Positions 8,346-17,784 of a DNA stretch of 36,953 bases are shown in pieces (the stretch's first letter is position 1; every line of letters begins with the position of its first letter). The notes beneath the pieces were generated by a model, which was not told the DNA's origin, made no database searches, and saw only the letters and a program-made list of their open reading frames with translations. A program made the position numbers and the translations under genes. The DNA comes from Vibrio fluminensis (GTDB taxonomy: Bacteria; Pseudomonadota; Gammaproteobacteria; Enterobacterales; Vibrionaceae), in contig NZ_JADILO010000037.1 of the NCBI RefSeq assembly GCF_015278125.1, positions 1-36,953 of the forward strand. Reading direction: 5' to 3'.

Positions 8346-9541
8346 TATTTTTCACACACTTCTATGAACTTTGCTGCAAGTTTACTGTAACAATGATGTT
8401 CATGTACATAACGATGAGCTCTTTCTCCAAGCAAATTACGTTCTGCTTCGGTCATATTTATTGTTGTTTTTAAACATTCAATATATTCATCAAAAGAGGA
8501 AGCGGTATAACCTGCATTTGCAAGAGTAATCGGTTCATACTTTGAGTTGAGCAACTGAACAACGGGTTTTCTCGCCAACATATAATCAAACAGTTTATTC
8601 GCACTCACCCCAAATCGATACAACGGTGAATCTAACCACACTATAGTCAATATGTCACAACAAGCTAAAAATACTGGCACCGCATCTTTATGAATAGCCG
8701 GAAGAAAGTGAATGTTTTCGACCTCTTGACTCTGCGATTGTAGCAATACCTTCTCCGAGCCTTCGCCAACCAACACAAAATCTACTTCAGGACAAAGTTG
8801 AGCTGCTTTAATCAAGTTATCTAATGCATTCGACTTAGCATGACCACCTGCGTATCCAACAATGAGTCGACCTTTTGCTTTCAAATCACGAAGCAACTCT
8901 TGATGCTCGAATGGTAATTCGCGCTCGATCATCGAGTCTGGTCGGTAAACCCCATTGGGGATATAGTGAAACTTCTCACGACTCAATCCATGATCCAACA
9001 TATGTTCCAAAGTGTTAGGCAGCATAGAGATGACCTGAGTACTCTTTTTATAGGCAAAGTTCTCGGATGCTTGCAACAACATCATAAACGGGTGCCATTT
9101 TGAAATATTGCCAATTTCCATTGGGGATAAAGGCCATAAATCATGAACCTCGTATACGACCCTAGCGCCACATTTACGCGCTAAAAAGTGGGCGAGATAG
9201 TTATCAAGTGGATAAGTGGAAGAAGCGACAATAACATCGGGTTTAGACCACGCAATAATTTCACTCGCTTTTCTCAATGCTTCAAACAAAAATGAAAATA
9301 TATTGATAACCCTTCCCACACCGTTACCGTCGTACTCCTTGGACTTAAGCCAAAGGTATTCAACATCTTCTATCGTTTGATAGCCTTGTTTTGGCACTAT
9401 TTTGCGTAAGTGAGAATGATCAGCCCCAAGTATGAACATAGAGTGTCCTATCTCAGCTAAGCTTTTGGCCATGTAAAAAGGGCGATACTCCATACCCATC
9501 TCTGGGCTACCAGCATAGTGATTGATTAAGAGGATGTTCAT
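8345..9541 (-). CDS. Glycosyltransferase family 4 protein (WbuB-like)
   Basis: GT-B fold glycosyltransferase of 398 residues. An N-terminal MNILLINHYAG start and MEYRPFYMAKSLAE segment resemble WbuB-type GT4 enzymes of O-antigen loci. The C-terminal half has VLVGEGSEK and the donor-binding GVSANKLFDYMLARKPVVQL block. Cytosolic with peripheral membrane attachment expected. It overlaps the 2-epimerase gene by 4 bp upstream and the aminotransferase by one base downstream. Next to the initiating transferase, it is a good candidate for adding the second sugar. Donor and linkage cannot be read from sequence. Confidence 0.88.
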   Translation of the reverse strand: MNILLINHYAGSPEMGMEYRPFYMAKSLAEIGHSMFILGADHSHLRKIVPKQGYQTIEDVEYLWLKSKEYDGNGVGRVINIFSFLFEALRKASEIIAWSKPDVIVASSTYPLDNYLAHFLARKCGARVVYEVHDLWPLSPMEIGNISKWHPFMMLLQASENFAYKKSTQVISMLPNTLEHMLDHGLSREKFHYIPNGVYRPDSMIERELPFEHQELLRDLKAKGRLIVGYAGGHAKSNALDNLIKAAQLCPEVDFVLVGEGSEKVLLQSQSQEVENIHFLPAIHKDAVPVFLACCDILTIVWLDSPLYRFGVSANKLFDYMLARKPVVQLLNSKYEPITLANAGYTASSFDEYIECLKTTINMTEAERNLLGERAHRYVHEHHCYSKLAAKFIEVCEK

Positions 9542-10629
9542 GACTTACCGACTAAGTGATTTACTATTGTTTGAGCAGCGACACCACCACCGTAAATAGC
9601 CTGATCAAACTCTAGCGATTTTTCACTTAAGGTATTATAGGCGGAAAGAATGTCACTTTTTGAGGCGCCAACTAATACATTGACTCCAGCTTCGATAAGC
9701 TCTATCCATTCCGTTTCATCACGCAAAGTGATACATGGCTTCTCAAAAAAGAATGCCTCTTTTTGCAAACCACCACTGTCAGTTAAAACACAGCTACTAT
9801 TTTTAATCAGCCAGACCATGTTTAGGTAACCAACAGGACCAATAACCGTCAAAGCACTCAAATCAATCCCCTGCTGCTCTGCAATTTTTTTAGTTCTTGG
9901 GTGCAAAGGAAGAATCACTTGCTGATGAGAAGCTATCTCTACTAAAGCACTTACAATTTGTCTTAAACGCAACGGATCGTCAGTATTCTCTGCTCTGTGA
10001 ATAGTTGAGAGAACAAAATTCTTAGTTAACGCAATGTCTTCAGGTTTTACGGCTAATCCATCATAATAAAAAGCACCATCTTGCATTACATCACCAACTA
10101 GACTTGCTGGCTCTGCACTAATCCAATTATCGATGCCTTCTTTCTGTAAGTTATCAACAGCAGTTTGAGTTGGACAGAACAGTTTAGTAGATACACGATC
10201 CGTTAAAATACGATTTATTTCTTCAGGCATTCGCATATTAAAACTTCTCAGTCCAGCTTCAATATGAGCAACTTTAATATGCTGCTTTGAGGCAGCCAAA
10301 GCTCCTGCGAGCGTAGAGTTTGTATCCCCATAAACTAATACCCAGTCAGGTCTTTCTTCTAATAAAACTGATTCTATTTTTTCTAACATTTGACCTGTCA
10401 TAGCGCCATGACCATTCCCACCAATACCTAGATAATAATCTGGTTTGGGAATATGCATTTCTTCAAAAAACACATCACTCATATTCGCATCATAGTGCTG
10501 ACCGGTGTGAACAATCACTTCATCGATCTGTATATCACTACAATTTTGATTAAATTCACGAATTGCACGACTAACAGTGCCTGCCTTAATAAACTGAGGG
10601 CGAGCACCAAGTATGGTAACTATTTTCAT
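9538..10629 (-). CDS. wecB: Non-hydrolysing UDP-GlcNAc 2-epimerase family (WbpI or WecB)
   Basis: Epimerises C2 of a UDP-HexNAc sugar to the manno form. The ATG at 10629 gives 363 residues beginning directly with MKIVTILGARPQFIK. An in-frame TTG at 10668 would add 13 residues overlapping the previous gene and is unlikely. Visible motifs are GARPQFIK (8-15), HTGQH (41-45), GDTNST (101-106), EAGLRS (124-129) and a C-terminal DSGG segment. WecB makes UDP-ManNAc; the close homologue WbpI acts on UDP-GlcNAc(3NAc)A. Since wbpA, B, D and E are all in this locus, I infer the WbpI role. Substrate choice is not visible in the sequence. Confidence 0.9.
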   Translation of the reverse strand: MKIVTILGARPQFIKAGTVSRAIREFNQNCSDIQIDEVIVHTGQHYDANMSDVFFEEMHIPKPDYYLGIGGNGHGAMTGQMLEKIESVLLEERPDWVLVYGDTNSTLAGALAASKQHIKVAHIEAGLRSFNMRMPEEINRILTDRVSTKLFCPTQTAVDNLQKEGIDNWISAEPASLVGDVMQDGAFYYDGLAVKPEDIALTKNFVLSTIHRAENTDDPLRLRQIVSALVEIASHQQVILPLHPRTKKIAEQQGIDLSALTVIGPVGYLNMVWLIKNSSCVLTDSGGLQKEAFFFEKPCITLRDETEWIELIEAGVNVLVGASKSDILSAYNTLSEKSLEFDQAIYGGGVAAQTIVNHLVGKS

Positions 10630-10636
10630 ATAAACG

Positions 10637-11710
10637 TTATAATGATTTGGTTTTATTGTATGCAGCAATCATAGTTTCTAATGATGATTTCCACGTGTAA
10701 TTTTCCAGGATATGCTTTCTTCCATTTTCGCCCATTTCTTTCCTTAACTTAGCAGAAGAACTCAGTTGTATAAGTTTAGATGCAGCCTCCGAAATGGAAA
10801 GTTTAGGTACAACAAACCCGGTAATCCCATCTAAAGTAACCTCTTTTGGTCCATCGGCATCAGATACTATCACAGGTATACCGCAAGCACTCGCTTCTAC
10901 AATCGCCACTCCAAAACTTTCGCTGTCTAACTTACTCAATGCAACATAGATATCGAAAGTGTTTAAGATCGTTGGCACTTGAGTATGCGGAACACTACCT
11001 TCAAAAGTCACAAACTCGGAAATATCTAACTCATTAACCAATTGTTCCAGTGCTTTTTTTTGAGAACCCTTACCATAAATCTTTAAGACCAAATTATTGT
11101 TAACCTTTCGAGCTAGCGCAAATGATTTAATAAGGATATCTATCCCGTACTTATCTTCTAAAGCCTTAACTGTACCAATAGTAATGACATCACTTTGAAC
11201 TTCACCAAAAGTTCTACTTGGAAAGAACTCTTTTTCATCCACACCGAAAGGAGTAATAAATGCATGTTTAGGCTCAACATATTTTTGTAGTTCTTTCAGC
11301 ATACAAAAACTTGTGGAAGCAATAGCGTCAGCGGAAACTATGTTTTTAATGAGCAAATTCTTATGTAAGAATGATATCAAAGGAAAATCATAAATATCAC
11401 TTCCCCATACAGACAATAATGTCGGTGAAAACCCCACTAATCTAGCGGTCGTACCATAACCGCTAGCATAATGTACATTTAATAAATCAGGGGAAATACT
11501 CCTAACAAGTTTTCGTACAAACGGCACCATAAGATAATAACCGATCGCACCTCGATTCGTTAATGTGTGAACAGTTACCAAGTCAGAGAATTCGTTTTCT
11601 GATTTGCATTGCTGAGAAATTACATGCACTACATGTCCGAGGGATGCTAGCCCATTCGCCCATCGAACTGTATGTATACTATTTGCTGGAGACAATAACA
11701 CGATTTTCAT
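10637..11710 (-). CDS. Glycosyltransferase family 4 protein
   Basis: GT-B glycosyltransferase of 357 residues. The start at 11710 is chosen because MKIVLLSPANSIHT is a normal GT4 N-terminus and its ATG overlaps the upstream stop as ATGA. The longer frame to 11752 would extend far into the upstream gene. The C-terminal half has GTVKALEDKYGIDILI and the E-x7-E donor signature in SESFGVAIVEASACGIPVIV, with GFVVP after it, all typical of retaining GT4 enzymes. No membrane segments. It lies 7 bp upstream of the 2-epimerase gene. Donor and acceptor are unknown. One of three extending glycosyltransferases in the locus. Confidence 0.9.
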   Translation of the reverse strand: MKIVLLSPANSIHTVRWANGLASLGHVVHVISQQCKSENEFSDLVTVHTLTNRGAIGYYLMVPFVRKLVRSISPDLLNVHYASGYGTTARLVGFSPTLLSVWGSDIYDFPLISFLHKNLLIKNIVSADAIASTSFCMLKELQKYVEPKHAFITPFGVDEKEFFPSRTFGEVQSDVITIGTVKALEDKYGIDILIKSFALARKVNNNLVLKIYGKGSQKKALEQLVNELDISEFVTFEGSVPHTQVPTILNTFDIYVALSKLDSESFGVAIVEASACGIPVIVSDADGPKEVTLDGITGFVVPKLSISEAASKLIQLSSSAKLRKEMGENGRKHILENYTWKSSLETMIAAYNKTKSL

Positions 11711-12801
11711 TTTTTTAACTCCCGAACAACTTGTTTTGCTCGCGCTTTCCAATTATGTTTTTCTCTCAATTCAATTAAGTTATTAGATATAACATCAAAC
11801 TGTTCGAAACTAATCTTTTCTAATAGCTCAGCCAAGTCGAAATCATCGTAATTTACAACCCAACCAATATTATTATCACTAATAAAGTCACCAACCAACG
11901 TTCCTTTTGTAGCTAGTATAGGTTTAGCTGCCCCTATATACTCATACAATTTAAATGGAACTGCAAAATCCCTATATTCACTAGGTTCTACATACAAAGA
12001 AACAACATTATGTTGAAAAAGTTCATCTAACATACTTTGACCGCTTAGATGTACGATTCGAATGTCTCCAGACACTTCATATTCCGACTTGACACTATCC
12101 CACTCACTTTCTCTACAGCAAACGGTTAGTTTGACTCTATCTAAATTGTTAGCAACTCTAAATAATGAATGAAGTTTATAATGCTCACCAATTCCACCAA
12201 CATAGAAAATCCGTATTTCATTTCCTAAAGACGACTCAATTTTATTTGGGATATGACTAATCGAGTGACCAGGAGGAAGAGGGGTTGATATTTTCGTCAA
12301 GTGCTCATTCAAAGAGGATGTCATTTCAGTGGATGGTATGTAAAGACGATCAAGCACATTTTTATACCAATACTCATCCCAACGATATGCAATAATAGCC
12401 GCAAATTTCTTAATCATATTGCGATCAAATTTAAAACAATCAAATTTCCAATATATATCACGATAAAATAAAGATGTTACTATCCCTTTTTTCTGGCAGT
12501 ATTTAAAAAAACGATAATCAAGAAATGGGGTTCTAGGTATGTGATCATAATCGGTCAGAATTGTAGGCATTGTCGAAGATTCAGAATAAACAAAATCATA
12601 AACATCTCCAGCCTCCACTCTTAATTTAAGTTCATTTATTCTCTTTCTTCTTTGATCGCTATATCCAGTGACTTCGAAAACATCATAACCAAGACTTTTA
12701 AACGCTTCGAGCATTTCTTTTGGTCTAATTCTACTAGCACTTTTTGCATCTTCAACAATTGGCAATGGATGATGAAAAATCATCTTTTTTTTATTTATCA
12801 T
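11707..12801 (-). CDS. Glycosyltransferase, GT-B type (divergent)
   Basis: A 364-residue protein. The C-terminal half has the GT4-like pattern FYVGGIGEHYKLHSL, then a FKLYEYIGAAKPILATKGT donor-site block and a GWVV segment. The N-terminal half is divergent, with HHPLPIVEDAKSASRIRPKEML near the start. The ATG at 12801 overlaps the deacetylase-like gene by 11 bp; a second ATG (12783) follows a run of eight A, so the true start could be six codons later. The overlap with the next gene is ATGA. The family call is moderately firm and the substrate unknown. Its AT-rich composition matches its neighbours. Confidence 0.78.
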   Translation of the reverse strand: MINKKKMIFHHPLPIVEDAKSASRIRPKEMLEAFKSLGYDVFEVTGYSDQRRKRINELKLRVEAGDVYDFVYSESSTMPTILTDYDHIPRTPFLDYRFFKYCQKKGIVTSLFYRDIYWKFDCFKFDRNMIKKFAAIIAYRWDEYWYKNVLDRLYIPSTEMTSSLNEHLTKISTPLPPGHSISHIPNKIESSLGNEIRIFYVGGIGEHYKLHSLFRVANNLDRVKLTVCCRESEWDSVKSEYEVSGDIRIVHLSGQSMLDELFQHNVVSLYVEPSEYRDFAVPFKLYEYIGAAKPILATKGTLVGDFISDNNIGWVVNYDDFDLAELLEKISFEQFDVISNNLIELREKHNWKARAKQVVRELKK

Positions 12802-14128
12802 ATTCTATTACATCTAAATAAAGTCGCTTGTGATCATGTGTGTCGAACTGAGAGTTGTGCCACAAGATAGAAAATGTACCAGAAACTTTCCTACACTGAT
12901 TTTTTAGATATAGCATTTTTACCTTTGCTTCTTCGCTAACACCTAGAGTTCTCAGAATAGTACACTCCATTACGATAAGAGGACGAAGCCTCAATTTCAT
13001 TATTTTGTGATTAATTGGATCAAAAGCAGTATATTCGAAGCATGTTCCACACCGAAAACCTGGGAGGTCTGCGTAACCTAAAGTACTATCGTAATTTATT
13101 CCAGAATCCTCGAATGCACGTAATGTTTGGGGATGAGACCATCTAAGATAGTGCATTCTCCCCCCCCACTCAACTTGAGTAATCCCTAATCGATCACAAA
13201 CCTCTCTAAGTTTTTGGTACTCCGATAAAAAAGCCGGAAAATCATTAAAGGTTTCATAGCTAGGGTGAATACCTATATAATGACCTCTTCGATGAATCTG
13301 TAACATCAAACTTTCTATTGGCTTGCAATCTAATTTATAGTCTGAGTCATAATTATCATTCGTTTTCCCCGCCATGAAATAAAAAGAACTGTTCACACGA
13401 ATATCATCTGAAGCATCCATCAACCAAGAAAATGTATTACAGGGATCACTAATCAAAAGGTTTTTTTTAGTAAGTAACTTAGTGACAGGAACCTTAATCA
13501 TCTTAGATAGCTGTAAAGACACCCCATTTCTAATCATGCCTTTTATAACTTTTTTCCATGATGAAAAGCCAAATTCACTAGGAACATCTACATCATGAGA
13601 CACTTGGATCAAGAATTCGTTTTTTCTAAACTCCAAGTTAGGACATATCTTTTTTATAGCTTGCTGTAATATACCTAACCACTCGTCGACTATTGGACGC
13701 TCGAGATAACCAAATTTATATGCATGAGATGAAGTTGCAGGAAACCTTTGATGTGCATCCAGTTCTTCACTTCCAATTTCCTCTATCCGATTCAACATCC
13801 AATAAGCAAGACCAAGAATATCGTAATTAATAGTCAAAGTTTCATTTTCAATATTTATCAAAGGATATGATATGACTCGATTGCCAGGTGCCGGAATAAC
13901 ATTATCAGTATAACCTTCAAAGTTCTCTTTATCAGCATCCCATAAATAACAACTCAACTTGGAATTTAGATCATAAAATTCATTCTGTATATAATCTATA
14001 ATGATGCGTTTACCACAATCCGGTAGATACAGTATGTATTTGCCATCATTAGAAGTTAGATGGATATCAACCCCAAAACGTTCAACTAATAAACGCCTCA
14101 ACCAAACTAAACCTTGTTCAGACAACAC
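12791..14128 (-). CDS. Polysaccharide deacetylase family protein (CE4-like, HDVD type)
   Basis: A 445-residue protein without signal peptide, so probably cytosolic. An N-terminal domain (about 1-165) precedes a NodB-like region carrying HDVD (178-181, metal site), GIHPSY (286-291), GGRMHYLRW (322-330), YDSTLGYADLPGFRCGT (346-362) and WHNSQF (423-428). This set marks a subgroup common in surface-polysaccharide loci, distinct from secreted chitin deacetylases. It may remove an N-acetyl group to free an amine on a sugar nucleotide or lipid-linked sugar; this is inference. The start is GTG at 14128 with a GAGGAAGG ribosome site. A run of eight G (minus strand, 13167-13160) lies in the GGR codons. 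The gene follows the ATP-grasp gene by 14 bp. Confidence 0.82.
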   Translation of the reverse strand: MLSEQGLVWLRRLLVERFGVDIHLTSNDGKYILYLPDCGKRIIIDYIQNEFYDLNSKLSCYLWDADKENFEGYTDNVIPAPGNRVISYPLINIENETLTINYDILGLAYWMLNRIEEIGSEELDAHQRFPATSSHAYKFGYLERPIVDEWLGILQQAIKKICPNLEFRKNEFLIQVSHDVDVPSEFGFSSWKKVIKGMIRNGVSLQLSKMIKVPVTKLLTKKNLLISDPCNTFSWLMDASDDIRVNSSFYFMAGKTNDNYDSDYKLDCKPIESLMLQIHRRGHYIGIHPSYETFNDFPAFLSEYQKLREVCDRLGITQVEWGGRMHYLRWSHPQTLRAFEDSGINYDSTLGYADLPGFRCGTCFEYTAFDPINHKIMKLRLRPLIVMECTILRTLGVSEEAKVKMLYLKNQCRKVSGTFSILWHNSQFDTHDHKRLYLDVIEYDK

Positions 14129-14142
14129 AATCCTTCCTCAAA

Positions 14143-15390
14143 CTAAAAAAATGTGGACTTTAAATATCCAATCAACCTACGAAACGGACGAGATATTAAC
14201 TTTACCAGTTCAAAAAGTAGTGGTTGTGGGTCCTTAATCGAAAATGGTTCAATGATATAGCCTGAACCTTTGAGTGAAGACAAATATTTAAGTGGTGACT
14301 TATAGAATCTTTTCTGAAAAATCAAAGCAACATCAGACAAAGGGAACCACAACAAAATATTATCCTTGTGCGTCCTTTTGACATTTTTCAATTTTGAATA
14401 ACCACCACCAGTAAATATGTCGTAAACCATCTCACTCATATTTATTCCGCATCGTTGAGCTAAACTAACTGACACACTGAATCGACCATTGATCTCTAGA
14501 AACTTATAATCATCGCTTCTTGGATCATATTTAAATTGAACGCCGACAAAGCCAACATAATTAGATTTTTCAGCCAACTTTATAGCATCACCCACCATCT
14601 TTTGATGCCAATAACTTGATGATAACGTGGTGGAACCATAACGAATAGCTGCTCTTATTTTATTATTAGATGCTACAGAAACGACCTCACTTTCCTTATT
14701 TAAAACAAGAAGAACTGCTGATATTTCATCAATATCACCAGGTAAAAAGTCTTGAATAAGCAAACAACCTAAAAAGCCATCATACTCATGATATGCGTTG
14801 ATCACTTCATTCTTGTCATTACAAATAACACCTTTTGTGCCATACTTATCCACAAACTGACGAGACAATGAACATTTCAAGAATAATGGATATACAACAT
14901 CACTATTACCATCAAAAAAAAATTCAAGCTCGGAATATGATTTGATACTTGTGGTTTTTATTACTGGCACACCTATATCACTTGCAACAGAGTTTACGAT
15001 TTCCTTATTTATAACACTATTTACAACACTCCACTCAGGAAATGTTGGAATAGCGCAAGTGCATAATAAATCATACTCTTGAGATAGAAGCATCAAAGCA
15101 TCATCATTACCAGCGACCATCAAAATAGGCTTGAGTTCAAATTTAGATTTAATCCACTCTGTTATTTTAATAGCATAGTCAGGCAAAAGCGGACTCAGAA
15201 CAAAGACATCACATACGTATCTAGAATATTTCGCTAAACCTGTTCCAGAGTCAGATACAATATATATATCCACCTCAAGCTCCCTAAGCCCTCGAATAAC
15301 ACCCATTGCGCTGATATTGTCACCAAAGATTACAACAGGATTTTTTCGCTTAGGTGTGCATTCAGAATTCTTTTTCAAACTATTATTCAT
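14143..15390 (-). CDS. ATP-grasp domain protein (carboxylate-amine ligase-like)
   Basis: Probably activates a carboxylate as acyl phosphate and couples it to an amine or thiol. The ATG at 15390 gives 415 residues; the longer frame starts with TTG. A preATP-grasp domain comes first (VVIFGDNISAMGVIRGL, 19-35; MVAGNDDALML, 91-101), then the ATP-grasp domain with PLFLKCS (168-174), LIQDFLPGD (211-219), GVQFKYDP (283-290) and the Mg-binding EINGRF (299-304). The C-terminal 90 residues are basic and hydrophobic and could contact the membrane. It lies between the cyclase and deacetylase genes. I infer that it links the product of the upstream enzymes to an amino sugar; the family itself does not name a substrate. 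Confidence 0.82.
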   Translation of the reverse strand: MNNSLKKNSECTPKRKNPVVIFGDNISAMGVIRGLRELEVDIYIVSDSGTGLAKYSRYVCDVFVLSPLLPDYAIKITEWIKSKFELKPILMVAGNDDALMLLSQEYDLLCTCAIPTFPEWSVVNSVINKEIVNSVASDIGVPVIKTTSIKSYSELEFFFDGNSDVVYPLFLKCSLSRQFVDKYGTKGVICNDKNEVINAYHEYDGFLGCLLIQDFLPGDIDEISAVLLVLNKESEVVSVASNNKIRAAIRYGSTTLSSSYWHQKMVGDAIKLAEKSNYVGFVGVQFKYDPRSDDYKFLEINGRFSVSVSLAQRCGINMSEMVYDIFTGGGYSKLKNVKRTHKDNILLWFPLSDVALIFQKRFYKSPLKYLSSLKGSGYIIEPFSIKDPQPLLFELVKLISRPFRRLIGYLKSTFF

Positions 15391-15401
15391 ATAAATCAAT
15401 A

Positions 15402-16415
15402 TTATACTGTCGCAATAGGCGTAACAGGTGATCCAACAGCCCCTGTTAACCTAAGTGGAGGAGCTGTCAGCATAAATCTCGTGCGGTTGTTTTCTTTTAA
15501 CCATTTAGCTAGATCAGCTAGATACCAAAGTTCACCTAAATGAATACCTAGTTTAAAGAGACAGTGCTCATGCAGAGGAAGAGTTGAAGTGCAGCAATCT
15601 GGGATATCGATACCCACATTTTCAACCGCCAAATTATCTGAAGCAATGGCCGAAATGCCACTGTCGGTAATCCATTGTAAGAGTCTTTTGTCATGCCCAT
15701 TCAGCACTGCGCATGCACTTTTTAATGTCACATCGGGCTGTTTATTCATTCTAAGTATCATTTGATCTAAACCAGTCCAGAGACATAAAATATCCCCATC
15801 GTCAATTATGATATTGTCCTCTTCTATGATTCGCATCAAATCATCGTAGCCCACTTCTTTACGAGGATAATCTCCGTAGCGACTATACAAATCAATCAAG
15901 ACTCCACGCCCTTGGACACCATGAGCAGCCATATTCTCTATACCTAGAGCATTAGCTGATACTACTTGGTCCTCGGTCATTGTGACATCTTTGCCTGCTG
16001 AAAAACCATTGTAGTAGACCGGCTCACAATCACCATTACCTTTTACATCAAAAAGAGAGCCTCGATGAGCCAACGAATCCCACTGAGTTGAGTATTGTGT
16101 GTGTAATAACACGGCATCATCAGCAGCTATGTCTGTCAGCCTAGGATCTTTTTTTCTCCATTCATAATTGTAATATGGTTCATCATTACGAACGACTGGT
16201 CGAAGAACTGGCGGAAATCTCACCGGACTCAAGATATTTCCCCCAGGGAAATCTAAAGGAAGACTTAAGCAAAATGTCCTACCTACTTTTATTTCTGCTG
16301 CACCTTGCAGCACTTTCTTTTGGTCAATTAAATTTAATCGTCCCAACTGATCGTTTTCGCCAAACTCTCCCCAATTTGAGCCTTTTGGTCGGTTGTTCCA
16401 ACGAGGATTTCTCAT
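15402..16415 (-). CDS. Cyclase family protein (PF04199; kynurenine formamidase-like hydrolase)
   Basis: Metal-dependent hydrolase family including kynurenine formamidase and isatin hydrolase, acting on amide, lactam or ester bonds next to carboxylates. The 337 residues carry the family metal region at 109-117, written STQWDSLAH, where the textbook motif is HxGTHxDxPxH. The Thr, Asp and last His are kept, while the first His may be H105 in the preceding LLHTQ. A WNNRPKGSNWGEFGENDQLG N-terminus is typical of the longer subgroup. AAGGGAAGAG precedes the ATG, which overlaps the upstream lyase gene by 4 bp. Substrate unknown; membership in the seven-enzyme module suggests it opens or closes a small ring or amide. 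Confidence 0.85.
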   Translation of the reverse strand: MRNPRWNNRPKGSNWGEFGENDQLGRLNLIDQKKVLQGAAEIKVGRTFCLSLPLDFPGGNILSPVRFPPVLRPVVRNDEPYYNYEWRKKDPRLTDIAADDAVLLHTQYSTQWDSLAHRGSLFDVKGNGDCEPVYYNGFSAGKDVTMTEDQVVSANALGIENMAAHGVQGRGVLIDLYSRYGDYPRKEVGYDDLMRIIEEDNIIIDDGDILCLWTGLDQMILRMNKQPDVTLKSACAVLNGHDKRLLQWITDSGISAIASDNLAVENVGIDIPDCCTSTLPLHEHCLFKLGIHLGELWYLADLAKWLKENNRTRFMLTAPPLRLTGAVGSPVTPIATV

Positions 16416-17761
16416 ACTCTTCCCTTTTTCATAACGCTATCAATCATGAAAACTGCGCTTCCTATATAGTTAGCAGGCTCGATTAACTCATCAATTTCAT
16501 TCACATTTAGATGCTGTCGAATTCTATCATCTTTAATTAACGCATCTCTAAGTGTAATTCCTTCATCCCATGCTCTTCCTGCCGCACTAAAAACGAGTTC
16601 ATGTGCGTCATTACGACCTATTATTGGTGCAATCCCCATCATTACAGCTTCCGCCATTAAAAGCCCCCCACCCATACTCAGATTTTTACGCATCTGATTC
16701 TCGTCAACTTGCAACTCTTCCAGCATTGGTACGATATGTTGAAAGCTACCTGACAGTAAGATAAAAGCTTCTGGTATGGTTAGCCATTCTAAAGGCATTG
16801 CAGAAACGCTTCTCTCGTGTTCCTGAACCATTGCTGTTAATTGACTACTAACGCTATCTCGTAACTTATTGCCTATTGCCATAATAATAGGACACGCTAC
16901 CGGGTTGCGTTTTTGTGGCATCGTGCTGCTTCCGCCCTTACCTGACTCGTATGGCTCTCTTACTTCATCTACTTCTGTTCGCATCAATGTAGCAACTTCG
17001 TTTGCAATTTTAGTTAAAGTGGCACCTACCATTGAAATCCAAAATATAGCTTCAGCCCAACCATCTCTAGATGTGTGCCAAGAAATAGCCGGTACTTCAA
17101 GACCAAGCTCTATAGAAAGCTCTCTTACCACATCAGAACCTTTATCTCCCAAAGTTGCTAATGTACCAACAGCCCCACCAAACTGACAAACTAATGCACG
17201 TTGCTTTACACCTACCAACCGTTCTCGGTGTCTTAATAGTTCATCTAGCCAAATTGCAGCCTTGAAGCCAAATGTAATAGGTGCCGCTTGCTGCTGAAAT
17301 GTACGCCCTGCCATCACGGTAAAACGATGCTTTTCAGCCAAACAAGTGACAGCATCAATACATGCATCTAACTGAGACTCAAGTATCACCAGAGCATCCT
17401 TCATTTGAAGAACAAGACCAGTATCAACAATATCTTGAGTTGTTGCCCCCCAGTGAATCCAACGTGCGCTCTCGGCATCACAAAAACGTGCCATCTCATG
17501 CACCAATGGTAGAATAGGAAAACCAACTTTCTTATATTCTTCAGTCATCTTCTCGATGTTAAGATTTTCAAACTTAGCCGCATCTGTGATAGCTACAGCA
17601 GCGCCTTGAGGAATGATCCCTAAACGAGCTTGTGCTCGGGCGAGTGCTGCTTCGACTCTTAACCAAGTAGAAAACCGACCTTGGTCAGAAAAAATTTTCT
17701 GGATTACAGGCATACCAAAAGTACTGCCAAAATACTCTGAATCAATGATAGATGATGTCAT
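16412..17761 (-). CDS. Fumarase/aspartase-superfamily lyase (PcaB/adenylosuccinate-lyase-like)
   Basis: The superfamily removes an amine or carbon group from succinyl-type substrates to give a fumaryl product, or runs in reverse. The 449 residues include WIHWGATTQD (101-110), AGRTFQQQAAPITFG (151-165) and the signature GSSTMPQKRNP (277-287) on the flexible catalytic loop. The second and third blocks are closest to 3-carboxy-cis,cis-muconate cycloisomerase, but no protocatechuate pathway genes are present, so that reaction is unlikely. C-N lyases of the same subgroup act on iminodisuccinate. It overlaps the cyclase gene by 4 bp and follows the TPP enzyme by 23 bp. The family is firm; the substrate is open. 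Confidence 0.9.
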   Translation of the reverse strand: MTSSIIDSEYFGSTFGMPVIQKIFSDQGRFSTWLRVEAALARAQARLGIIPQGAAVAITDAAKFENLNIEKMTEEYKKVGFPILPLVHEMARFCDAESARWIHWGATTQDIVDTGLVLQMKDALVILESQLDACIDAVTCLAEKHRFTVMAGRTFQQQAAPITFGFKAAIWLDELLRHRERLVGVKQRALVCQFGGAVGTLATLGDKGSDVVRELSIELGLEVPAISWHTSRDGWAEAIFWISMVGATLTKIANEVATLMRTEVDEVREPYESGKGGSSTMPQKRNPVACPIIMAIGNKLRDSVSSQLTAMVQEHERSVSAMPLEWLTIPEAFILLSGSFQHIVPMLEELQVDENQMRKNLSMGGGLLMAEAVMMGIAPIIGRNDAHELVFSAAGRAWDEGITLRDALIKDDRIRQHLNVNEIDELIEPANYIGSAVFMIDSVMKKGRV

Positions 17762-17784
17762 AATTTGTTTTTACCAATCTTAGT

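Noticed and set aside
10630..10668. Longer start (TTG at 10668) for the 2-epimerase
   Set aside because: It overlaps the upstream glycosyltransferase gene and adds residues before the conserved MKIVTILGARPQF start.
16412..17761. Protocatechuate pathway gene pcaB or purine gene purB
   Set aside because: No other protocatechuate or purine genes are nearby, and the setting is a polysaccharide locus; the superfamily motif alone does not fix the substrate.
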